From the NCBI GenBank assembly GCA_039602395.1, contig JBCNJP010000006.1:14558952-14622951 (forward strand): a stretch of DNA of 64,000 nt, given 5' to 3'. The notes under the pieces are model-generated. The model had not been told where the DNA came from, searched no databases, and was given only the letters and a program-made list of their open reading frames with translations. Position numbers and translations under genes: made by a program. Position 1 is the first letter of the stretch, and the number at the start of each line of letters is the position of its first letter. The DNA comes from Deinandra increscens subsp. villosa. Its lineage: Eukaryota > Streptophyta > Magnoliopsida > Asterales > Asteraceae. Positions 31,865-41,005 of the stretch are shown one piece after another.

Positions 31865-32848
31865 AAGGAATCTGTTCTATGGCATCGTCGCATGGGTCAC
31901 ATTCATTATCGTAAAATGAACGAATTAGTCCGTAGGGATCTTGTAGAAGGGGTTCCGAAACATCAGTTTGTTTTTAATGATGTGTGTGTGAGTTGTAAGA
32001 AAGGAAAACAGAAGAGAAAATCACATCCACTGAATAAGTACCACTCCATTGATGTTCCGTTGGAACAACTTCACATGGATCTATTCGGTCCTGTGAATCG
32101 TAAAAGCATTTTCTAGAAACTCGTACTGTCTTGTGGTGACCGACGAATTCTCAAGATTTTCATGGGTCGATTTTCTGGTCTCAAAAGATTAAACTTCGAG
32201 GATCCTTATCAACCTAATCACTACACTTGAGTCATTATATAAGTTGAAAGTAAGAAGGATTCGCAGCAACAATGGCACGGAGTTTTAAAAAATCACCGTG
32301 AGGACGTTTTGTTTAGACAAAGGTATCGTACATGAATTTAGTACGCCATATTCACCTTAGCAAAATGGCATGCGGAGAGGAAAAATCGCAAAATTATTGA
32401 GACAACACGTACTATGTTGGCTGATGCTCAACTTTCGGTAAATTTATGGACAGAATCAGTCAATACAGCATGTTATGTGCTAAACCGAGTGCTTACGGTT
32501 AAACGACTTGGGAAGACTTGTTATGAACTTCTCAAGAATCGTAAGCCAAATCTCAAATATTTGGAGCCTTTTGGGTGTCCTTGTACCGTGTTAAAGTCTG
32601 CAGGCAAGTTTGACAACAAGGTCTTTAAAGGTTTGTTTGTCGGTTACTCGAATCAGAAGAAACGGGTATTCAACAAGCAGACTGGTACTCTTGCAGAATA
32701 TTTACATGTTGACTTTCAAATTAAGAGCAGTGCTTTGCTAACAATTCTGGAATCTGGTATTCAGGAAGAAGCTTTTCATTTATGCTTTCTATCCCAGATC
32801 GAGCAAAAGGATGTTGATGAAGCTTTACAAAAGTTGTTACAAGTGTAA
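31862..32848 (+). pseudogene. pol: Copia integrase remnant
   Basis: VLWHRRMGHIHYRKMNELVR and VCVSCKKGKQKRKSH form the HHCC zinc-binding N-terminal domain. HMDLFGPVN begins the catalytic core with its first Asp. A stop at 32114 and frame changes through 32410 destroy the rest of the core. 32414-32848 then reads LWTESVNTACYVLNRV, KPNLKYLEPFGCPC and KGLFVGYS, the usual C-terminal integrase region. Confidence 0.8.
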
Positions 32849-33460
32849 AAAAGATGATCGTGGAGTGATAGTCCGTAACAAACCCCGTTTGGTTGTGCAA
32901 GGGTTTTCTCAGGAAGAAGGAATCGATTTTAACGAAGTGTACGTACCGGTTGCCAGAATTAAAGCGATACGTATCTTTTTGGCATTTGCGGCACATCGTG
33001 GATTCAAGGTCTTCCAAATGGATGTCAAGAGTGCATTTTTATACGGCAAAGTAAAAGAAGAAGTGTATGTCAAACAACCTCCGGGATTCTACGATCCTGA
33101 TTATCCGGAGAAGGTATATAAGTTGGACAGGGCACTTTATGGTCTCCATTAGGCTCCTCGAGCTTCGTATGAGACTTTGTCCACTTATCTACTAGACAAT
33201 GGATTCAAGTGTGGGTTGGTTGATTCTACTTTGTTTTGTCGAAAAACGGGGGAGGATTTGCTCTTAGTACAAATTTATGTTGATGATATCATATTTGGCA
33301 GCTCAAACGAAAAATTATCAAAATATTTTGAAAAATTGATGCAAACTATTTGAAATGAGTTCGATGGGGGAAATGTCATTCTTCTTGGGGTTACAAGTTC
33401 AACAATCTGACAAAGGGATCTTCATAAATTAGACGAAGTATGTAAAAGATGTTCTGAGTC
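32811..33460 (+). pseudogene. pol: Copia reverse transcriptase, interrupted
   Basis: NKPRLVVQGFSQEEGIDF, PVARIKAIRIFLAFAA, FQMDVKSAFLYGKVKEEVYV and PPGF are canonical copia RT motifs, including the first catalytic Asp in QMDVKSAFL. A TAG at 33150 follows DRALYGLH. The same frame then continues APRASYETL and reaches IYVDDIIFGS at about 33277, the YVDD catalytic box. Another stop follows near 33352. Both catalytic motifs survive in sequence but not in one open frame. Confidence 0.85.
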
Positions 33461-33567
33461 GATTCAAAGTTAAAGATGTTCGTATACCCGGAACTCCGAT
33501 ACAGCTGTCACATGGCCTTTGTTCTGACGAAGAGGGTGAAACATTTAACGTCACTCGGTATAGGGCA

Positions 33568-33999
33568 ATGATAGGTTCATTGATGTATCTTACAGCTAGT
33601 AGACCTGACATTATGTTTGCAGTGTGTTTGTGTGCCAGGTACCAAGCAGCACCTCGGGTTTCTCACTTAAATGCAGTCAAGAGGATTCTAGCTTATCTGA
33701 AGGGTAACACAGATCTCGGGATCTGGTATCCTCGTGATGATAAGTTTGACCTATCGGCCTACTCAGATTCGGACTACGAAGGTTGCAAGATCAATTTCAA
33801 GTCAACCACGACTGGATGTAAATTTTTAGGTGATCGGTTGGTATCATGGCAGTGTAAGAAGCAGACGTCCATTGCTACATCCACGGCAGAAGCTGAACAT
33901 ATAGCAGTTGCGAGTTGCTGCTCCCAGGTTTTATGGATACAACAGCAGATGCGGGATTACGGTTTGCAATTTCTTACTACTCCCATATGTTGGGAGTAG
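33568..33999 (+). pseudogene. pol: Copia RNase H domain
   Basis: GSLMYLTASRPDIMFAV, YLKGNTDLGIWYPR, AYSDSDYEGCK, SWQCKKQTSIATSTAEAEH and VLWIQQQMRDYG are typical copia RNase H. It stops at 33997 shortly before the expected C-terminal end, and the N block begins at 34026. Confidence 0.85.
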
Positions 34000-34025
34000 T
34001 AAATCCTTGGTTTTTCAACTGAAAT

Positions 34026-34525
34026 NNNNNNNNNNNNNNNNNNNNNNNNNNNNNNNNNNNNNNNNNNNNNNNNNNNNNNNNNNNNNNNNNNNNNNNNNNN
34101 NNNNNNNNNNNNNNNNNNNNNNNNNNNNNNNNNNNNNNNNNNNNNNNNNNNNNNNNNNNNNNNNNNNNNNNNNNNNNNNNNNNNNNNNNNNNNNNNNNNN
34201 NNNNNNNNNNNNNNNNNNNNNNNNNNNNNNNNNNNNNNNNNNNNNNNNNNNNNNNNNNNNNNNNNNNNNNNNNNNNNNNNNNNNNNNNNNNNNNNNNNNN
34301 NNNNNNNNNNNNNNNNNNNNNNNNNNNNNNNNNNNNNNNNNNNNNNNNNNNNNNNNNNNNNNNNNNNNNNNNNNNNNNNNNNNNNNNNNNNNNNNNNNNN
34401 NNNNNNNNNNNNNNNNNNNNNNNNNNNNNNNNNNNNNNNNNNNNNNNNNNNNNNNNNNNNNNNNNNNNNNNNNNNNNNNNNNNNNNNNNNNNNNNNNNNN
34501 NNNNNNNNNNNNNNNNNNNNNNNNN
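34026..34525. other. Assembly gap, exactly 500 N
   Basis: Placeholder gap beyond the copia RNase H. It hides the element's 3' end and the body of the LTR element that ends at 34727. Confidence 0.99.
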
Positions 34526-34727
34526 TTTTAATTACCGAGTATTTTGAACCGATAGATTTTGTCGATTTAAATAAATAGTTAATATTTATTTAATTCACCA
34601 TTTAGTTCGTTTATTTCTAATTAACAATTAATTAGATATAATAGTCCGTTGACCCAGGTGTAACTCTTACGGGTCAATATCGGTCGGGTTCGTTAATTTG
34701 TCGGGTCAGGACACCATATATCCAACA
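34526..34727 (-). mobile_element. LTR fragment inserted in a PB1-like exon
   Basis: Read on the minus strand the sequence from 34727 starts TGTTGGATATATGGTGTCC, a typical copia-class LTR start. It lies exactly where the PB1-like reading frame is cut (after FDEVG). The putative duplication would be aatgc (34728-34732), but its partner is inside the gap. Confidence 0.45.
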
Positions 34728-34972
34728 AATGCCCACCTCGTCGAAGTAGCGAACCTTCCCATCGATGTATTGTATCCGACCATTGAGGCTCGCAAAATAC
34801 CCTAGGTGATAGATCACCAAAGTAAACAGACTATAATCTTCTTCCCCTGTTCAAGAAAAATAACCAAATCAGAGACGCGAATTCCACATTAAAGCATTTG
34901 AATTTCAGTCATTTAGATGATTACTTACCGTATTCGGGGCTATCTTCCACATTCAGAGGACGCAAATGCCAT
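34728..34972 (-). pseudogene. Broken PB1-like gene, second copy
   Basis: A relative of 20842-21466. Exon 1 (34929-34972) starts ATGGCATTTGCG and carries an in-frame TAG. The intron has GTAAGT and ttgaacag ends. Exon 2 (34728-34846) reads FTLVIYHLGYFASLNG and YIDGKVRYFDEVG, aligning with FTLKIHHCGDF and WKGKVDYVNYVD, but the exon junction is out of phase by one base. The rest of exon 2 is displaced by the LTR. Confidence 0.5.
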
Positions 34973-35736
34973 ATTTTCAGAGAGTGGTGATAAACCAAAA
35001 AACAGTGAGCTGAGAGAGCTAACGGCGTATATGGTGATGATCGACAATTAATTAATTAATTATATGATTTATATCCGAAACTCGAGGTGGTAGATAAAGA
35101 TTTGACCTCCAGTAATGATATATATCCGCCGTCGCCATAGATAATTAACTAATTAAAATTGGCTACTATTTTGGCATGGTTAATATATGTGGCCATAGGT
35201 AATAGATTTTTGTCACTCACAACCTACTATTTTAAGTCACACAACCTAATAACAGTGGCCATATGTACTAGCTTTTAGCCACATAACTAAGTAAAAAGTG
35301 TGGCCATTGCTCACATATTTACTCAAGCATAATATATACTTAATAGTTTTGTTTTGTTTTATTTACTAAGTAATAAAATCTACTCTTCCGTCACACAACA
35401 TTATTTAAACGTGGCCATACATTCCTTTTTGGTCACACGAATTAAAAATCATAAAAATTCTGTGGCCGTTTGGTGCATTTCGCCACTCTTTTTTAAGCGT
35501 AACAAATAAGTGCCACATGTTTTTTGTAAAACATTGGCTAACGCCACTGCACCTGATTGTTGTTGTCACATAAACAAAAAAATACGTGGCTAAAAGGGTC
35601 TAAAGGCTATATATTTGGCCACGGGTACAAAATATGTGTGGCTAATAATAGTATTTCTTACCTTTGGCCACGTTTTTTACAAAACAGTGGCTATGCGTTA
35701 AAAAAACCATGGCCAAAGCCACTTTTTGACGTAGTG
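34728..35736 (+). mobile_element. CACTA element C, right end
   Basis: It ends at 35736 with the complement of CACTACGTCAAAAAGTGGC, identical to the element B terminus. 35200-35736 matches 22270-22809 almost throughout (ggccatatgtactagctttt, ggccacgggtacaaaatatg). The left end is not visible. Confidence 0.65.
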
Positions 35737-35769
35737 AATATAATTAATTTATTTTAATTGAATCCACAT

Positions 35770-36850
35770 CAATTAGGGTCGATTAGGACCGTTGAGGACA
35801 AATGAAGATAAAGTAGGACCAATTAGGACCAAATAGGACCAACGAAGCCACGAGGCCCAATTAGGGTAAATTGGGGTCAATTTGGATCAATGAGGATCAA
35901 TTAGGGTCGATGATGAAGACCAGTTATAACGAACGAGGGTCGATTTTGCTCAATGACGCCTTATGAGGACCAAATATGACTAATTAGGGTAGATTAGGCC
36001 GATTGAGGGACAATTACGCTCAATGAGGACCAGTAGACTGAATTAAGGTCAATAATGGTTATTTATGAGAAATGAGGACCAATGAGGGCTAGTGAACACT
36101 CAGTTAGGATGAATTAGGGCCAATGAAGGTCAATTATAGTCTATTAGGCTCAGTTAGGTTCAATAAAGATCACTTACGGTCAATTACGACCATTTAGGCT
36201 CATTTAGGACCAATTATAATAAATTGGGGTCAATTAGGCCTAATTAACTCAAATTTGTTGTACTTCAAAGTAAATGGTCCTCGATGAGTCTAGTTGGTCC
36301 TTATTGAGGCTAACTGACACCAATTGGTCCTTATTGGTCCAAATTGTGCATATTGCTCCTCATTAACTCGAATTGAGCCATATTGGTACTTATTCTGTCT
36401 AATTGGCCCTTATCGGTCCTAACTGGCCCTAATTGGTCATAATTCATCCTTATTGGTCCTAATCGAGCATATTCGACCATCATTAGTCCTAATGGGTCCT
36501 CATTGACCCTAATTGAACCTAATTGGTCTTAATCGACCATCACTAACCCCGATTTACCCTTATTGGTATCATTAGTCCTCATTCAAACTAATTTGCCCCA
36601 GTTAGTCCTAATTGGTCATACTTGATCATCGATCCTCATTAGTCACTTCGTTCATGCTCTGTCCTTACCGGTCCTATGAGCATAATCGGCCTTCTCATTG
36701 AATTGGTCCTAATCCGTATTCATTGACCATATTAATTGACCATAACTAGTCTTCACTAAAGTATCCTAAATGACACTAATTGTCAGTATTTAGTCCTCAT
36801 TGAGTCTAGTTGGTCCTAATTGCTCCTCACCATCCTAATTGGCCGTCGTT
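35770..36850. repeat. Degenerate AATTAGGACC repeat field with central strand switch
   Basis: From 35770 to about 36260 the sequence is built of loosely repeated caattaggac(c/a), aattagggtcaa and atgaggacca words. From about 36285 to 36840 the same words appear as reverse complements (aattggtcct, cattagtcctaat, tgaccctaattg). Spacing is irregular, near 10-12 bp. The single-strand arms could pair only imperfectly. No coding sequence. Confidence 0.75.
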
Positions 36851-37135
36851 TAATATTTTTGGAAACAAAATTATTATACATGAGAAATTCGCAACATGGC
36901 GGTCTTTTCGTATTTTTGTTCTGAATTGCATAGTAATTTATCATTTTCATTTTTGAGTTGTGTTTTAGTAATGTCACCGTTTTTTTGTAGTTGCGTTATC
37001 CTGGCCACACAGCACGTGTTAGTAAAATCTTGTTTATTATATCTAAAACAAAATAATAAAATTAATTTTAAAACATAATTTTGTTAGGGATTTTAACTCC
37101 GATCGTCGTCCAGATCTGCTTAAAGGATCACAGTT

Positions 37136-37315
37136 ATGTCAACCGTAATTGATGTACTCGTACAATTTCACAATATCATTATTTCAACACCTCAAGAGGA
37201 TGAAGTTCATCTTGAAGAAGAACCTGCAAACCCACAAGAAGAGGCACTTGAAGACTTTTACGAACTGGATGATGAAGTTCATCTTGAAGAAAAACCCACC
37301 GGAAGAGCCACGTGA
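37136..37315 (+). CDS. Small acidic ORF, 59 aa
   Basis: ATGTCAACC start at 37136, TGA at 37313. After FHNIIISTP it contains two copies of DEVHLEEE/KP separated by an acidic segment. It is similar in style to the acidic repeats at 17365-17570. It may be the 3' end of a larger lost transposon gene; no domain recognised. Confidence 0.3.
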   Translation: MSTVIDVLVQFHNIIISTPQEDEVHLEEEPANPQEEALEDFYELDDEVHLEEKPTGRAT

Positions 37316-37636
37316 AGACATTTAATCAATTAATTAATTATGTTTATGTTTAATTTTAGGTTTAATTATGTTTATAATACATATTGTTTAAGTTAATTTT
37401 GGGTTTTATTATCATTTTGAACAATCCCCCCCCCCCCCCACTTTTAATTAAAAAATTTTACCAATGAATTTGAATTTCCCACCATTAGTTCAAATTACAA
37501 CCAAAATTTCGAACTAAATTTACTTATTATCGATTCATCAGATACTTTTCCCTCTCACTTTATCAAAAAATTTCCAGTTAAACGCCTCCGGCGAATAACT
37601 AGGTCTTATTTCTCATCCATATCATTCACATCTTCC

Positions 37637-39655
37637 ATGGAGCTTCAACAACGAATAGCTTCAACAGACAGCTCTAGCGATTCTTCAGAAGTTCCATGTG
37701 ATTTGGGAGATCAATCAGTCCAGAAAACGGTAATTGTCAAGTTATTCCGTTTCATTAATTACAATCTGTTTTCATAAATTTGTTTGTTTGTTTATTATTG
37801 ATACACGTTTAACTTGGGATCCCTGTATTTGTGTACAGTTACAGTTACAGATTGATAAAATTTCGTTTCATACAGAATTAATTAGGAAGGGGTATATATT
37901 GCAGAAATCTTCTCCATTCATTTCAACCCATGCTAAATTAGTTATTTACCTTCTTAAATGACTGTGGGAGCATGCTAAATTAGTTATTTTTATGCTAGGA
38001 ATGTTGAGGTCAAGCATATGCACATGTTTGTAGATTCATGTTACTGGTGAACCTCCTTTCTTCTTTACGTACACTGCTAGAAATGGTCAACTGTTTGTTT
38101 ATATCCACTGAAGACATGATGTGTTCCGCTCTTCCCTTTAGATGTCTTTAATTTGTGTATAAATTATCAAATAATTAATCAATAGGGTCTTTATGTGATA
38201 TATTAATAATTAAGAACTAATTTATGTTACTCTGGTCATTACTAGGAAATGATCCTAGAGGACATATATAGGAATGTTTCCAACATTTTTTGTAGGTTCA
38301 TGTTAGAGGGGTACAAAATAAAGAAATTGTAGTTTAAATCCCCTGTAGAAGAATAGAAGAATGTTGATGTCATGCATCTGCTACTTTGCTAGAAATGGTA
38401 ATTTGTTTATATCCACTGAAGACATGATGTGTTCCACTCTTTCCTTTAGATGTCTTTAATTTGTGTATAACATATCAAATAATTAATCAATAGGGTCTTT
38501 ATGTGATATATCAATAATTAAGAACTAATTAAGAGATAATGAATCAATAGGGTCTGCATGCTTTCCTATTTATGTACTTTGATAAAAAGCATCTAACTAC
38601 ATTCTGTTAATTGTACAAAATTCAAGGATCGATCCAACAACACTGATGGTCAATTGGAAAAACTTGAGTTCGAACGTAAAGAGGAGAGACTTCTTAGGGA
38701 TGAAAAAAATGAACAAGTTAAGGCCCTCTTCCTAAAGATTGAAGAATCGGATAAAAAACTTGATCTACTTATAGCTCATCTATTTGCACTTGGAACACCT
38801 TTACCACAACAACTTAATGCTCCAGCATCTATAGAGGTAAATTCTTTTCATCACACCTTAATCATATTATTCTCAAGTACCTTACAATAACATACACTCT
38901 TGTTCCTGAAGAACACAATCCGGATGAACTCTTGTTCCTGAAGAACACAAATAGATGCAAGTTCCTGATACATAAGAATATATACTTCATGTAAGAACAG
39001 AGTTATGAGTTAAATGGAGCTCTTCTATGATTCATTGTAAATGTATGTTAATATGAAAAAAATAGAGTATATACATAATCTGTATGAATAAAACTGGAAC
39101 AACTTATGTTAGATTAAAAAACAGAACAAATACTTTCATGATAGGTTCACGTCATTATTCTGCTCTCACTTTTTACCAATTCAAAAACATTGTTCTAGGT
39201 AAATTCTAAGGAGATTTTTGTTGGATCTAGCCACAACACTAATCATGCTGACATACACACAACGGTTAGTATTTGTCAAACTCATTATCGATTTGATTGC
39301 TCATTTACATAAAGTAATTAATTGAACTGTAGGGCGTGAAATCGGTGGTCGAGCAACCTAGTCTGAAGAGGTTGAAAAGAAAAAGACAAATATTTGCCAG
39401 TCAAGTTTCATTCCGTTCTATAGTTTCACAGTAATTTGTTTTGTAATGTCATGTAGTTCCATTTTAAATGTTATTTGGTACCTCAAACACTTGGGCTAGC
39501 TAGGGATTGTTGGAACAAATGGTGAGATGTGTACCAAATAAAGTTCAACTGACTTTGAAGTTGATCAGAAACTTAATGTGATGTTCATCCGGATGTTTTA
39601 AGTTCATCTGAATATCTAATGTTCATCTGGAAATCAATTGAATTGTAGGACCTGA
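37637..39655 (+). pseudogene. CACTA accessory coiled-coil gene, copy D
   Basis: Exons 37637-37729 (31 codons, start ATGGAGCTTCAACAA, Ser-rich DSSSDSSE), 38627-38836 (70 codons, coiled coil LEKLEFERKEERLLRD), 39199-39264 (22 codons), 39333-39385 (17 codons plus 2 nt) and 39649-39655 with TGA. Predicted 142 aa ending in the basic LKRLKRKR. All joins keep phase. The last donor is damaged: copy A has AAG|GTAAAT where this copy has AAGACAAAT, so here the frame would read through to a nearby TAA with a different tail. This copy supplies the first exon hidden by the gap in copy A. Function unknown; a nuclear DNA-binding accessory role is inferred only from charge and location. Confidence 0.5.
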
Positions 39656-40823
39656 TGACCCATACTACTTGCAATAAAATGGCACTCCTCGGTCCATATC
39701 TATCATTGTGGTAAGTATTTCAAAACTGCTATATATATTATGATCAATTTCCATAACCTAATTATCAATTATATGTTTTGGTATAGGAAGGAATACAAGA
39801 AAAAATGGTCCTAATTAAGCTCAAATCTGGATAGTTGAAGATAAAGACCACGTGGTAGTGTTGTTGGCTCCCGGATTGAAAATTAAATTGAGAATAGTGC
39901 TTGTATGTAGTGTAATTTTCTTTAATTTTTTATTTGTATTTCATTTGTATTTGACTTGTAATTGAATTTTGTTTTATTTGTAATTAATAATTTGTGATAG
40001 GTTTTAAATTGGCCACACGTATAGCAAGGACCCATCTGATTTCAACAACCTTTTGGTATATTTTTTTTCTTCCCAAATATATGTGGCTAAAACACAAATA
40101 TACATGACCATATAATACCAAAGGCCACACTTTTTATATTTTAACGTGGCCGTTGCCACCATTTGGCCACGCGTATTGGGACAAATTATCTGATTTCAAC
40201 TACCCTTTGGCCACTTTTTTCCAAATATATGTGGCTAAAACACAAATATACGTGACCATATAATACCAAAGGCCACGCTATTCATATTTTAACGTGGTCG
40301 TTGCCACCCTTTGGCCATGCGTATTGGGACACAAATTATAATTTTAGCAACCCATTTGGCCACGTTTTTTTATAACATATGTGGCTAAAACACAAATATA
40401 CGTGACCATATAATACCAAAGGCCACGTTTTTGATATCTTAACGTGGCCGTTGCCACCCTTTGGCAACGCCTATTGGGACAAAATGTATGATTTCAGCAA
40501 CCCTTTGGCCACGTATTTTTATAATGTATGTGGCTAAAACACAAATATATGTGACCATTTAATACGATAGGCCACATTAAACAAACACATGTGGCCGTTG
40601 GGACCCTTTGGCCATGCTTTCCGAAAAATTGTTTGATTACAACAACAAATATTGGTACCCTTTAGCCACGTTTCTAGGTGGCTTCAGCCACAAATATTGT
40701 AATGTGGCCGTAGGATACATAAGGTGACGGGACCTTTGGTATCGATTGAAGTGGGAAAAAACGTGACCAAACACCTTTGGTCACTGTTTTTTTCCGTGGC
40801 TAAAGGTGAATTTTGACGTAGTG

Positions 40824-41003
40824 TTCTGGACGGCTGTTTGAAGAGAGAGAGCACTTGTGTGTGAAAAACCCTCGTGTTCTTGAGTTTCAGACATGAAATC
40901 TAAGGATTTCAACATACAAACAATATGATTTGATCACAGATTCATGTTTTCCGCACTTGAATCTGTGTATTGAATGGGTAAAGGCTCAAGATTGGTCCTG
41001 ACA
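40824..41003 (+). repeat. LTR 3' part of a copia-type element
   Basis: The segment ends ggtcctgaca at 41003. The primer binding site TGGTATCAGAGC (41006-41017, initiator Met-tRNA) follows after 2 nt, fixing this as the 3' end of a 5' LTR. Its upstream part is cut by the CACTA D terminus. Confidence 0.6.
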
Positions 41004-41005
41004 AA

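Larger units (their letters stand above)
22810..34025 (+). mobile_element. Decayed Ty1/copia element with triplicated leader-gag unit
   Basis: Order on the plus strand: leader, gag three times, coiled-coil linker, second zinc knuckle, protease, integrase remnant, RT, RNase H. That PR-IN-RT-RH order defines Ty1/copia. Pol has several stops. No LTR, PBS or PPT was identified: the left side abuts CACTA B and the right side ends in the 500-N gap, so the boundaries are approximate. Confidence 0.75.
36851..40823 (+). mobile_element. CACTA element D, right part
   Basis: It ends at 40823 with the complement of CACTACGTCAAAATTCACC. It includes the accessory gene and a subterminal array with cores at about 40010, 40163, 40313, 40463 and 40608 (four 145-153 bp intervals). 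38627-40823 is colinear with 12955-15582. The left boundary is uncertain because no CACTACGTC was seen on the plus strand. Confidence 0.65.

Noticed and set aside
33908..34531. ORF of 207 codons through 34026-34525
   Set aside because: It is mostly translated N.
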